Shown one piece after another: positions 47,814 through 59,799 of a DNA stretch of 64,000 bases (position 1 is its first letter; each line of letters starts with the position of its first letter). Source of the stretch: Nonomuraea montanisoli (lineage in GTDB: Bacteria; Actinomycetota; Actinomycetes; Streptosporangiales; Streptosporangiaceae). The position numbers and the translations under genes are program-made. The stretch spans positions 496,001-560,000 of the forward strand of contig NZ_JABWGN010000006.1 of assembly GCF_013363975.1 (NCBI RefSeq), written 5' to 3'. Below the pieces are notes generated by a model that did no database searches, was not told where the DNA came from, and was given only the letters and a program-made list of their open reading frames with translations.

Positions 47814-48790
47814 CAGTCCTGCCGTCCCGCGCGGCGCAGCAGGGTGATCTGCGCGAGCCCCACCACGAGCATGACGACGAAGAGGACGGTCGACGCGGCC
47901 GAGGCGAGCGCCGGCCGGTTCAGCTGTCCCTGCTGGTGCCAGATGTAGTACTCCGGCAGGTAGGTCGATCCTTCCGGACCCCCGCTGGTCATGACGAAGA
48001 GCAGACCGAACATGGACGTGAGCATCCCGATCAACGTGGTCACGAAGACGAACTGGATGGTGCGCGTCAGGCCCGGGATGATCACGTGCCTGACGACCTG
48101 GCCGAGCGACGCGCCGTCCACGCGGGCGGCGTCCAGCAGCGACGCGTCCAGGGTGCTGAACCCGGCGAGGAACACCACCAGAGCCATCCCGAACGTCGCC
48201 CAGACGTGCACGCCGGTGACCGTGAACATGGCGATGCCCGGGTCGCCGAGCCAGTCGACCGGGCCGACGCCGACCGTCCCGAGGGCGGCGTTCACCGGGC
48301 CGTCGAACCCGAGCATGAGATTGACGATCGCGCCGACGATCACCGGTGAGAGCACGGCGGGGAAGAAGTAGACGCCGCGGTAGACCCGGTGGCCCGGCAC
48401 GCGCAGGTAGATGAAGGTCGCGAGCAGGCCGGGGATCGCCACCGCCACGGGAAGCAGCAGCACCAGCAGCCCGACGTTGCGCAGCGCGGTGCGGAACAAC
48501 GGGTCGCCGGCCAGTTCCAGGTAGTTGCCCAGACCGACCGGGGTCCCGTTGTCCGCGCCGTCACCCGTGAAGGAGTAGTTGACTCCCAGGACGAGCGGCC
48601 ACAGCCGCAGCGTCACGAGGATCAGCACGGCCGGGGCCACCAGGACGTAGGGCGCGAGGCGTTCGGCGCGCGCCCCACGGGAGGCGGTCCGGGTGGCCGG
48701 GCCGCCCCCTCCGCCTTGCTTCGTCCCCGCGCCGTCGGCCCGTCCGGAGCCGGCCGGGCGGACCAACGGCGACGAACCTCGCAGCGGCAC
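47813..48790 (-). CDS. ABC sugar transporter permease, MalF type
   Basis: A 325-residue permease of the CUT1 family. A Gly/Arg-rich N-terminal tail of about 45 residues precedes six membrane segments (LAPYVLVAPAVLILVTLRLW is the first). The EAA loop is SLLDAARVDGASLGQVVRHV then IIPGL. GTG 48790 begins four bases after the binding-protein stop. It forms the channel with the MalG-type partner. Confidence 0.92.
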   Translation of the reverse strand: MPLRGSSPLVRPAGSGRADGAGTKQGGGGGPATRTASRGARAERLAPYVLVAPAVLILVTLRLWPLVLGVNYSFTGDGADNGTPVGLGNYLELAGDPLFRTALRNVGLLVLLLPVAVAIPGLLATFIYLRVPGHRVYRGVYFFPAVLSPVIVGAIVNLMLGFDGPVNAALGTVGVGPVDWLGDPGIAMFTVTGVHVWATFGMALVVFLAGFSTLDASLLDAARVDGASLGQVVRHVIIPGLTRTIQFVFVTTLIGMLTSMFGLLFVMTSGGPEGSTYLPEYYIWHQQGQLNRPALASAASTVLFVVMLVVGLAQITLLRRAGRQD

Positions 48791-48794
48791 GCGA

Positions 48795-50072
48795 TCAACC
48801 CGCCCGGTCGGCGGCAGCCAACTGCTCCACGGCCTTGTCCACGGTGGCCGACCCGCTCAGGAGCTGCTGGGACAGCCTTCCCATCAGGTCCAGGGTCTTG
48901 GCCGACAGCGCGACGTGCAGGGCGGGCCGGCCGGTCCTGATCTCGGGCACGATCGCGGCGACGGCCGGGCCCGCCCGCGAGACGTCGATCGTCGTGTCCG
49001 AGCTGATCGCGCCGGCCGCGGAGGAGAAGGCGGCCAGGGCGTCGGCCGAGGTCAGGGAGTGCACCAGGTCCGCGGCCAGCTCCGGGTCCTTCGTCCACCG
49101 GGCGACCGCGTAGCCGATGCCGCCGTCGTACGGCAGGCTCGGGGTGGCTCCGCCGGTCACGACGGGGGCCCGCATGACGCCGAGCTTGTCGGGCGGCAGG
49201 AACTCGCCGAAGTCCTTCCAGTGCCCGACGTCCGACATCAGGCCGATGATGTGGGCGGCCTTACCGCTCTCGAAGACCCTGAAGACGTCCGTGAACATCG
49301 CGGTGGAGTTGGCCCCGTCGCTGTTCAGCCCCTTGTCGCCGGCCTCCTTCCACAGCTCGAAGATCCGCCTGACGTGGGGAGAGCTCCAGTCGCGCTTCCC
49401 GGCGATCCAGTCGTCGTACTCCTGTGGCGTCAGGATGCCGGAGCCGAGGCCGGACATGAAGAACTGGATCCCGAAGCCTTCCTTGTTGCCGAGTGCCAGG
49501 CACGCGGCGCCGGTCGCCTTCTTGACGGCGGAGCAGGCGCGGACGAACTCGTCCCAGGTCCTGGGCGGGTTGGCCGGGTCGAGGCCGGCCTTCTCGTAGA
49601 GCGTCTTGTTGTAGTAGATCGGGTGGCCCTGCAGGGTCACCGGCGCGGCGTAGATCTTGCCGTCCTTGGTGAACGCGTCCCAGCCCGCCAGCCGGCTCCT
49701 GTCCTGGGCCACGTGCTGCTCCAGGGGCAGGAGCGAGTCGACCCGGTCGCGGATCTGCCCGCCGCCGTTGAACAGCATGACGTCGGGCCCCTTCCTGGAC
49801 TGGGCGGCGGTGCCGAGCAGGGTGTAGTACTGGTCGAACGGCTGGGCGACGAACTCGACGGTGACGCCGGGATGCCGCCCGGCGAAGTCGGCCTTCACCT
49901 TCTCGACGTAGGTGGCGGTCGCCGCTTCACCGGACTTCCAGTCCCAGACCACGAGTTTCCGCTGCTCCTGCTGGGGGCCTCCGGACGGGGAAGCCGGCCG
50001 GGCCGCGCTTCCGCAGCCGGCCAGGACCAGCGCCGCGACCATCACGGCCGACCACAACACTCGCTGCTGCAT
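48795..50072 (-). CDS. ABC transporter extracellular sugar-binding lipoprotein
   Basis: A 425-residue family 1 solute-binding protein. Lipobox LVLAGC (Cys about residue 20) anchors it outside the membrane; then KLVVWDWKSGEAATATYVEK, PDVMLFNGGGQIRD, PVTLQGHPIYYNKTLYEKAG and NPPRTWDEFVRAC, typical of CUT1 sugar-binding proteins. It is the first gene of the operon binding protein, two permeases, dehydratase. A promoter with an operator lies directly upstream, divergent from a gntR gene. Confidence 0.93.
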   Translation of the reverse strand: MQQRVLWSAVMVAALVLAGCGSAARPASPSGGPQQEQRKLVVWDWKSGEAATATYVEKVKADFAGRHPGVTVEFVAQPFDQYYTLLGTAAQSRKGPDVMLFNGGGQIRDRVDSLLPLEQHVAQDRSRLAGWDAFTKDGKIYAAPVTLQGHPIYYNKTLYEKAGLDPANPPRTWDEFVRACSAVKKATGAACLALGNKEGFGIQFFMSGLGSGILTPQEYDDWIAGKRDWSSPHVRRIFELWKEAGDKGLNSDGANSTAMFTDVFRVFESGKAAHIIGLMSDVGHWKDFGEFLPPDKLGVMRAPVVTGGATPSLPYDGGIGYAVARWTKDPELAADLVHSLTSADALAAFSSAAGAISSDTTIDVSRAGPAVAAIVPEIRTGRPALHVALSAKTLDLMGRLSQQLLSGSATVDKAVEQLAAADRAG

Positions 50073-50114
50073 AGCTGCTCACCTTCCGAGAGCGGCCGAG
50101 CTTTTACCGGCCGA

Positions 50115-50143
50115 AACGTAACTCGTATGACGTCTTACGTCAA
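50115..50143 (-). promoter_or_regulatory. ABC operon promoter with GntR-type operator
   Basis: Reading left: TTGACG (50143-50138), 17-base spacer, TACGTT (50120-50115). The palindrome CGTATGACGTCTTACG (50124-50139, 14 of 16 matching) fills the spacer. On the plus strand TATACT (50155-50160) is a likely -10 for gntR. FadR-type repression of both directions is inferred. Confidence 0.7.
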
Positions 50144-50203
50144 CAGTAGGCACGTATACTGGCGCGGTGGTCGGCGCTGTGCCGCAGGCCACCGGAGGGG
50201 AAC

Positions 50204-50974
50204 ATGACGGCATCGCAGGAGGCCGCCGGCGGTGTCCCGGCGCCACCGGCCTGGGTACGACGCCCGGCCACTCTCGCGCGAGCGGTGACGGCCGAGCTGG
50301 TGGAGCGCATCGTCCGTGGCGTGCACCCGCCCGGGACGGCGCTGCCCCCCGAGCCCGCGCTGTGCGAAGCCTTCTCCGTGAGCCGCACCGTCGTCCGGGA
50401 GGCCGTGAAAGTCCTGCAGGAGAAGGGGCTGGTCCAGGTCCGCCAAGGCGCCGGGACCATGGTGAACCCCCCGGCGATGTGGGACATGCTCGACGAGCTC
50501 GTCCTCGCCGCGACGATCGCCGAGGACGAGAGCCTGGCGATCCTCGACGACCTCGTCGTCACGCGGCGCGTGCTGGAGTCCGACATGGCCAACGTCGCCG
50601 CCCGCCTGGCCGGCCCGGACACGGTGGAGCGGCTGCGCGCGCTGGTGGACCGCATGGACGAGCTGGTGGACGATCCCGTCACGTACGCCGACAGCGACCG
50701 CGCCTTCCACGACACGATCATGCAGACGTCGGGGAACCGCATCGCTCGCGGCGTCGTACGGGCCCTGGAGAGCCAGGTCATCAACACCGCGCGGTACATG
50801 GGCCGGACCGAGCGGGCCCTGTGCGTGGCGTCGAACCTCGGCCACCGCCGCATCTACGAACGCATCGCCGCGCACGACCCCGACGGCGCCGCGGCGGCGA
50901 TGTTCCAGCACATCACCGAGGCGTGGCTGGTACGCCGCAGCGGACCGGCCGATCCCGTCCGGCTGCGGCGCTAG
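50204..50974 (+). CDS. GntR family regulator, FadR subfamily
   Basis: A 256-residue FadR-type regulator: winged helix LARAVTAELVERIVRGVHPP, EPALCEAFSVSRTVVREAVK, VLQEKGLVQVRQGAGTMV; C-terminal FCD domain with YADSDRAFHDTIMQTSGN and IYERIAAHDPDGAAAAM. ATG 50204 has GGAGGGGAAC upstream. It is divergent from the ABC/dehydratase operon with an operator between, so it probably represses sugar-acid uptake and use until a sugar acid binds. Confidence 0.92.
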   Translation: MTASQEAAGGVPAPPAWVRRPATLARAVTAELVERIVRGVHPPGTALPPEPALCEAFSVSRTVVREAVKVLQEKGLVQVRQGAGTMVNPPAMWDMLDELVLAATIAEDESLAILDDLVVTRRVLESDMANVAARLAGPDTVERLRALVDRMDELVDDPVTYADSDRAFHDTIMQTSGNRIARGVVRALESQVINTARYMGRTERALCVASNLGHRRIYERIAAHDPDGAAAAMFQHITEAWLVRRSGPADPVRLRR

Positions 50975-51061
50975 CGCCGGCACATCCGACCGGTCGGTCC
51001 AGCCCGCCGCCCCACGGCCGTGCCGCCGGCTCGACCGATGCGAAACGATTCGACGCGGGCG

Positions 51062-51074
51062 GTGAAAGTTTCAC
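51062..51074. promoter_or_regulatory. Perfect GTGAAA-G-TTTCAC palindrome
   Basis: 13-bp palindrome about 100 bases upstream of the -35 box; matches the lacI-upstream site at 34567 at 10 of 11 core positions. Confidence 0.65.
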
Positions 51075-51263
51075 GACAGCGCGCCGACGGTGACCACGAC
51101 CGCCTCCCCTGGCCAGCCGCCGGAGCGCCGGCCCTCTCGCGGCGAGGCCCCGTGAACCTCGGGAGGCAGCCGCTTGACAGGTCCCGCCACGGTCATATTT
51201 GCTCCGCTGCACCATCGCCCTCCAGCCGGCCGGAAGAACGGAGACCTCCGATCATCGCGGTGT

Positions 51264-52706
<1,443 letters not shown>

Positions 52707-52774
52707 GCATCCCCGGCCGCACCCTCGGCAGCCGCGCGCAGAGGATCCCTCTCCTCACCCGATCGAAACCCGAT

Positions 52775-52786
52775 CGAATCGATACG
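52775..52786. promoter_or_regulatory. LacI-type site CGAATCGATACG upstream of GH29
   Basis: One mismatch from the perfect CGAATCGATTCG core at 44183, placed in the 102-base gap before the GH29 start; suggests that this gene also has its own controlled promoter. Confidence 0.55.
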
Positions 52787-52808
52787 ACGGTCAACATCAG
52801 GAGACAGC

Positions 52809-54755
52809 GTGCCCCCCACCAAGCTGTCGGCACTGCGCAGACGCACCGCCCTCGCCGGCGTCCCCCTGCTCGCCGGGGCCCTCCTCACGGCGCCCGCCCT
52901 GACCGGCACCGCCACAGCCGCCCCCGCCGTCTACGAGCCGACGTGGGCGTCGGTGGACCAGCATCCGGCCGCGCCGGAATGGTTCCAGGACGCGAAGTTC
53001 GGCATCTACTTCCACTGGGGCGCCTTCGCCACACCGGCCTTCGGCAGCGAGTGGTACCCGCGCAACATGTACGTCGGCGGCTCCGCGGAGAACAACCACC
53101 ACAGGAACGTCTACGGCGATCCCGCGGCGTGGCCGTACCACAACTTCATCGACGGCGCGCGCGACAAGGCCGGCAACCGGGTCCAGTTCGCGCCCAAGCT
53201 CAAGTCCGCGGGCGGCACCTTCGACCCGGACGAGTGGGCCCAGCTCTTCGCCGACTCCGGGGCCAGGTTCGCCGGCCCGGTCGCCGAGCACCACGACGGC
53301 TTCTCCATGTGGGACAGCCAGGTCAACGAGTGGAACTCGGTCGGCCGAGGCCCCAAGCTGGACCTGCTGCGGATCTTCGCCGACGCGATCCGCGCCAAGA
53401 ACATGAAGCTGCTGGTCGCGATGCACCACGCGTACAACTTCACCGGCTACTACGACCGCGTGCCGGCGCAGCCGACCACGTCGCTGAAGAAGCTCTACGG
53501 ACAGCTCGGCCCGGCCGCGCAGAACCAGCTCTGGTACGACAAGCTGAAGGAGGTCGTCGACAAGGCCCGGCCCGACATCCTCTGGCAGGACTTCAACCTC
53601 AGCCGCGTCGACGAGTCCAGGCGGCTCGACTTCCTGTCGTACTACTACAACCAGGCCAACGCGTGGGGCAAGGAGGTCGTCGCCACCTACAAGGACGGCT
53701 TCACCAACAAGGGCGAGGTCTTCGACTACGAGCGCGGCGGCCCCGCCGACATCCAGTACCCGTACTGGCTGACCGACGACGCCATCAGCAGCTCGAGCTG
53801 GTCCTACACCAACGGGATCGGCTACTACAGCGCCCCCGCGATGCTCCACTCGCTGATCGACCGGGTGAGCAAGAACGGCAACATGCTGCTCAACGTCTCC
53901 CCCATGATCGACGGCACCATCCCGCAGGGCCAGCGGGACATCCTGCACGCCATCGGGACCCATCTCCGGCGCAACGGCGAGTCGATCTACTCCACCCGAG
54001 CCTGGACCGTCTACGGCGAAGGTCCCACCAAGATGGGCGGCGGCTCGTTCACCACCCCGCGTCCCGGAACGGCCAAGGACATCCGCTACACCCGCAGCAA
54101 GGACAACACCGTCCTGTACGCGACCGTGCTCGGGTGGCCCGGCAACGGCGCCACCCTCGACCTCGCGTCCCTGGCGAGCGGCAGGGTGGACCTGTCCAAC
54201 CTGAGCAGGACCGAGCTGATCGGCGACGCCGCCGGCACGTACATCGACCTGCCGACGCGCGCCCAGGACGCCGGCGGCCTGCACATCACGCTGCCCGGCC
54301 AGCCGTACTCCGCTCTGGCCTACGTGGTGAAGCTGACCTTCAACGGGCCGATCAAGGTGCCCTCTGGGGCGAACGGCGCCCTGCGCAACGTCAACGCCGG
54401 CAGGTGCCTGGACGTCCCATCCCTTTCCCAGACGAACGGCACCCAGGTGGCGCTGTGGGACTGCAACGGCCAGTCCAACCAGCAGTGGACCTCCACGAGC
54501 TCCGGTGAGCTGCGCGTGTACGGCGGCAAGTGCCTGGACGTCAACGGCGCCGGCACCGCCGACGGCACCGCGGTGATCATCTGGGACTGCAACGGCCAGA
54601 ACAACCAGAAGTGGCGCCTCAACGCCGACGGCACCATCACCGCCGTCGGGGCGAACAAGTGCCTCGACGTGGCCGGCGCCGGCACCGCCAACGGCACCAA
54701 GGTCCAGATCTGGACCTGCCACGGCGGCGCCAACCAGAAGTGGACCCGCCCCTAG
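52809..54755 (+). CDS. Secreted GH29 alpha-L-fucosidase with CBM13
   Basis: A 648-residue secreted enzyme. Signal peptide about 1-38; GH29 barrel: WFQDAKFGIYFHWGAFATPA, EWYPRNMYVGG, FAGPVAEHHDGFSMWDSQVN, nucleophile Asp in PDILWQDFNLSR, and LLNVSPMIDGTIPQGQRDIL, all family 29 landmarks. A beta-sandwich domain follows, then the CBM13. GH29 removes alpha-L-fucose from glycans such as xyloglucan side chains or pectins. GTG 52809 follows an Arg-rich leader. It is the second gene of the CE1-like/GH29/GH39-like group. Confidence 0.93.
   Translation: MPPTKLSALRRRTALAGVPLLAGALLTAPALTGTATAAPAVYEPTWASVDQHPAAPEWFQDAKFGIYFHWGAFATPAFGSEWYPRNMYVGGSAENNHHRNVYGDPAAWPYHNFIDGARDKAGNRVQFAPKLKSAGGTFDPDEWAQLFADSGARFAGPVAEHHDGFSMWDSQVNEWNSVGRGPKLDLLRIFADAIRAKNMKLLVAMHHAYNFTGYYDRVPAQPTTSLKKLYGQLGPAAQNQLWYDKLKEVVDKARPDILWQDFNLSRVDESRRLDFLSYYYNQANAWGKEVVATYKDGFTNKGEVFDYERGGPADIQYPYWLTDDAISSSSWSYTNGIGYYSAPAMLHSLIDRVSKNGNMLLNVSPMIDGTIPQGQRDILHAIGTHLRRNGESIYSTRAWTVYGEGPTKMGGGSFTTPRPGTAKDIRYTRSKDNTVLYATVLGWPGNGATLDLASLASGRVDLSNLSRTELIGDAAGTYIDLPTRAQDAGGLHITLPGQPYSALAYVVKLTFNGPIKVPSGANGALRNVNAGRCLDVPSLSQTNGTQVALWDCNGQSNQQWTSTSSGELRVYGGKCLDVNGAGTADGTAVIIWDCNGQNNQKWRLNADGTITAVGANKCLDVAGAGTANGTKVQIWTCHGGANQKWTRP
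54381..54752 (+). repeat. CBM13 module 9 (GH29)
   Basis: First unit is divergent (RNVNAGRCLDVPSLSQTNGT) while units two and three equal the consensus, a clear mosaic. Confidence 0.92.
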
Positions 54756-54778
54756 CCCGTTCTGTCGAAGGAGTGTGA

Positions 54779-56527
<1,749 letters not shown>

Positions 56528-56648
56528 CCGGGCCGGCGGCGAAGCCTCGCTCTCGGCGGACAGTACGGCTTCTGCCAGTGAAGGCGCTGGTCAAAGGTGT
56601 ACTGACAGGGCATCCCACCGGGATGGCGGGCGGCCTAGCCTGGGGAAG

Positions 56649-57554
56649 GTGGACAACCGCAGTCAGATCCGTGAGTTCCTGACCTCCCGGCGCGCCAGGA
56701 TCAGCCCGCAGCAGGCCAGGCTGCCCTCCTACGGCACCCGCCGGGTCCCCGGGCTGCGCCGTTCCGAGGTCGCCCAGCTCGCCGGAGTGAGCGTGGAGTA
56801 CTACTCCCGCCTGGAACGCGGCGACCTGTCCGGGGTCTCCGACCACGTCCTCGACGCTCTGGCCCGCGCGCTGCGGCTGAACGACGCCGAGCGCACCCAC
56901 CTGGAGGATCTCGCCCGCGCCGCGGGTCCCGGCCCGCGGCGGCGGCGCCGTCCCGCCCCGAACCAGGTGCGGCCCTCGGTGCAGCGGCTCCTGGACGCCA
57001 TGACCGGCGCCCCGGCGTTCGTCATGAACGGCCGCGGCGACATCCTGGCCACCAACGCCCTCGGCCGCGCCCTGTACGCGCCCATGATCGACGCGGCCCG
57101 CGGCGCCACCCCCAACCACGCCCGGTTCATCTTCCTCGACCAGCGCTCCCACCAGTTCTGGGGCGACTGGGAACGCGCCGCCGACGACACCGTCGCCCTG
57201 CTGCACGCCCAAGCCGGCCGCGACCCCTACGACAAGGACCTCACCGACCTCGTCGGCGAGCTGTCCACCCGCAGCGACGACTTCCGCGCCCGCTGGGCCC
57301 GTCACGACGTCCGCCAGCACCACCTCGGCGCCAAGCCCTTCCACCACCCTGTCGTCGGTGACCTTCACCTCACCTACGAATCCCTCGACCTGGCCGCCGA
57401 CGGCCTCGTCCTGGTGGCCTACGGCACCGAACCGGGCAGTGACTCCGAGGACAAGCTCCGCCTCCTCGCGAGCTGGGCCAGCACGCCCGGCCGCGACCGG
57501 CGCCCGGCGTCCCACGCCACGGACACGACCGACCCGCTCGGCGGCGTGTCCTGA
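56649..57554 (+). CDS. XRE family regulator, MmyB-like ligand-binding C terminus
   Basis: A 301-residue regulator: N-terminal helix-turn-helix (VPGLRRSEVAQLAGVSVEYY, SRLERGDLSGVSDHVLDALA) and a C-terminal MmyB-like PAS-type domain (AFVMNGRGDILATNALGRAL, HHLGAKPFHHPVVGDLHLTY). GTG 56649 is eight bases after a TAGCCT -10, so the mRNA is probably leaderless. In other actinomycetes such regulators control a neighbouring oxidoreductase; here the nearest enzyme on this strand is the epoxide hydrolase. It marks the end of the glycan island. Confidence 0.9.
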   Translation: MDNRSQIREFLTSRRARISPQQARLPSYGTRRVPGLRRSEVAQLAGVSVEYYSRLERGDLSGVSDHVLDALARALRLNDAERTHLEDLARAAGPGPRRRRRPAPNQVRPSVQRLLDAMTGAPAFVMNGRGDILATNALGRALYAPMIDAARGATPNHARFIFLDQRSHQFWGDWERAADDTVALLHAQAGRDPYDKDLTDLVGELSTRSDDFRARWARHDVRQHHLGAKPFHHPVVGDLHLTYESLDLAADGLVLVAYGTEPGSDSEDKLRLLASWASTPGRDRRPASHATDTTDPLGGVS

Positions 57555-57626
57555 GGCTCGGGCCGGTGGTCCCGGAGCGACGCCGGGGCATCCTGATCTC
57601 CGGCCCATGCGGCTAGCCTCGGTCGC

Positions 57627-58517
57627 ATGGTGTTCGACTCCGCTCAGTTGGATCTCCAGCCCTATGCCGGTTTCGACATGGATCGCTACGTCCGGCGGAC
57701 GCGCTGCAGCTGGGAGGATCTCGGCTGGCAGTCCTTGCTCGCGCAGCGGTTCGACCACGTCCCGCTGGTCGAGGACATGGAGTTGCCGGCCACGGCGGAC
57801 CTGCACCTGATCCTGCCCGTAGGAGGCCGGGCCGTGATCGAGACGCGGACCGGTGGGCGATGGAGCCGCCACACCTGGGCGCCGGGGCGGCTCGAACTGG
57901 GCATCCCGGACCGGCCGGCCCTCCGCCGCTATCGCGCGGACGGCCCCTTACGCAGCGTGCAGCTCCACATCCCGCGCCGCACCGTCGAACGGACCGCGGA
58001 GCAGCTCGGTGGCCGCGCGGTGGACTACGCGAGCATGGCCGCGTCCGTCGCCGCCGGAGATCCGCTGATCGAGGAGACCGTCCGCGCGGTCGGCGCCGCG
58101 GACGAGACCGGCGACCTGTACGCCGAGTCCGCGGCCGCCTTCCTGGCCGTGCACCTGCTCACCCGCCATGCCCGGCTGCCCGCCCGGCGGTCGCCGGCGC
58201 GGGAGGACGCGCGCGTCCGCGCGGCGATCGCCGTCATGCGTGACCGGCTGGCCGAACCGCTCACCCTGGCCGACATCGCGGACGAGGTGTATCTGAGCGT
58301 CTATCACCTCGTTCGCGTGTTCAGCAGAGCGACAGGAGAGACGCCCCACCGGTTCCTGATCCGCTTGCGGATCGAGAAGGCGCAACGGCTGCTGCGGGAC
58401 ACCGACCTCACGATCGCCCAGATCGCGCCGCTCTGCGGTTTCGCCAGTCCCGGCGCCCTGTCGACGGCCTTCCTGCGGCACACCGGCACCCGTCCCTCGG
58501 CCTACCGCAATTCCTGA
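57627..58517 (+). CDS. AraC family transcriptional regulator
   Basis: A 296-residue AraC-type regulator with an N-terminal cupin-like domain (LHLILPVGGRAVIETRTGGR, ELGIPDRPALRRY) and an intact double helix-turn-helix: LTLADIADEVYLSVYHLVRV and IAQIAPLCGFASPGALSTAF then LRHTGTRPSAYR. TAGCCT at 57614-57619, seven bases before the ATG, indicates a leaderless transcript. It is immediately upstream of an epoxide hydrolase gene on the same strand and probably activates it. Confidence 0.9.
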   Translation: MVFDSAQLDLQPYAGFDMDRYVRRTRCSWEDLGWQSLLAQRFDHVPLVEDMELPATADLHLILPVGGRAVIETRTGGRWSRHTWAPGRLELGIPDRPALRRYRADGPLRSVQLHIPRRTVERTAEQLGGRAVDYASMAASVAAGDPLIEETVRAVGAADETGDLYAESAAAFLAVHLLTRHARLPARRSPAREDARVRAAIAVMRDRLAEPLTLADIADEVYLSVYHLVRVFSRATGETPHRFLIRLRIEKAQRLLRDTDLTIAQIAPLCGFASPGALSTAFLRHTGTRPSAYRNS

Positions 58518-58577
58518 CCGTTTTCCCGGCAATCTCCGGCATGGATTCGGCGGTGGTTCGTTCCTAGGGTTTCGATC

Positions 58578-59771
58578 ATGTCGGAGAACACAGTGACAAC
58601 GCCTGACATCGAGCCCTTTCCCCTGCGCATTCCCGACCGCGACCTGGCGGACCTGCGGGCCCGGCTCGACGGGGTCCGGCTTCCCGAGCGGGAGACGGTG
58701 CCGGACGCCACGCAGGGTATCGAGCTGGAGCGGCTGGGGACGCTGCTGGACACCTGGCGGGAGCACGACTGGCGGGCCAGGGAGAAGCAGTGGAACACGA
58801 TTCCGCATTACCGCGTGCTGCTCGACGGCCTGCGTATCGCGTTCTGGCACGTGCGCTCACCCGAGCCCACAGCGCTCCCCCTGGTGCTGACCCACGGCTG
58901 GCCGGGTTCCGTCCTCGAGTTCGAGAACCTCCTCGGGCCGCTCAGTGACCCGGTCGCCCACGGCGGCTCCGCGAGTGACGCCTTCCATCTCGTCGTCCCG
59001 GCCCTGCCGGGGTTCGGGTTCAGCGAGCGTCCCCGCGAGCGCGGCTGGAACCCCGGCCGCACGGCGCGGGCGTGGGCCGAGCTGATGACCGTGCTCGGCT
59101 ACGAGCGGTTCGGCGCGCACGGCGGGGACTGGGGCGCGTTCGTCAGCACCGAACTGGCGCGCCTGGCGCCCGAGCGCGTCGCCGGCCTGCATCTGACGAT
59201 GCCGCTCGCCTCTCCCCTGCCGGACGACCGGATCTCGCCGGACCCGGCGGAACGACGCATGCTGGAGCGGCGCGACCTGCATCTCGCGGACGGATACGGA
59301 TTCGGGATGATCATGAACACCCGCCCGCAGACGCTCGGCTACTCCCTGCTCGACTCCCCCGCCGGCCTGGCGGCGTGGCTCGGCGAGAAGTTCGCCGCCT
59401 ACTCCGACACCCGGCCGGAGGCCGGCGGCGGGGTGAGCCTGTCGCAGCAGGTGGACGACATCGCCCTGTACTGGCTGACCGGGACCGGCGCCTCCAGCGC
59501 TCGCTGGTACTGGGAGGCCATCCGGTGGGTGCCGCGCAGCGCCGAGGAGGAGAACGCGCAGCCGGTGACGGTGCCCACCGCCTGTTCGCTGTTCCCGGCC
59601 GAGCCGTGGCCGACCGCCCGGCGCTGGGCGGAGCGCCGGTACCACGACCTGCGGTCATGGCACGAGCTGGACCGCGGCGGCCACTTCCCCGGTCTGGAAC
59701 AGCCGGATCTGCTGGTCTCCGAGATCAGGGACGCCTTCCGACCCCTCCGCACCCATCAGGGAGCACGCTGA
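58578..59771 (+). CDS. Epoxide hydrolase (EHN-type alpha/beta hydrolase)
   Basis: A 397-residue epoxide hydrolase. The N-terminal EHN segment (FPLRIPDRDLADLRARLDGV) is followed by the oxyanion hole LTHGWPGSVLEFENL, the nucleophile Asp in FGAHGGDWGAFVS (about residue 190), and the catalytic His in LDRGGHFPGLEQP near the end. It opens epoxides to diols by a covalent ester with Asp. No signal peptide. TAGGGT at 58565-58570 gives a leaderless start. It is convergent with an exported alpha/beta hydrolase. Confidence 0.92.
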   Translation: MSENTVTTPDIEPFPLRIPDRDLADLRARLDGVRLPERETVPDATQGIELERLGTLLDTWREHDWRAREKQWNTIPHYRVLLDGLRIAFWHVRSPEPTALPLVLTHGWPGSVLEFENLLGPLSDPVAHGGSASDAFHLVVPALPGFGFSERPRERGWNPGRTARAWAELMTVLGYERFGAHGGDWGAFVSTELARLAPERVAGLHLTMPLASPLPDDRISPDPAERRMLERRDLHLADGYGFGMIMNTRPQTLGYSLLDSPAGLAAWLGEKFAAYSDTRPEAGGGVSLSQQVDDIALYWLTGTGASSARWYWEAIRWVPRSAEEENAQPVTVPTACSLFPAEPWPTARRWAERRYHDLRSWHELDRGGHFPGLEQPDLLVSEIRDAFRPLRTHQGAR

Positions 59772-59777
59772 AGGACC

Positions 59778-59798
59778 TCCGGTCCCGGACGAACCGGA
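59778..59798. terminator. Bidirectional terminator between convergent hydrolases
   Basis: TCCGGT and ACCGGA arms with a 9-base loop in the 28-base gap between the two stop codons. Confidence 0.5.
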
Positions 59799-59799
59799 C

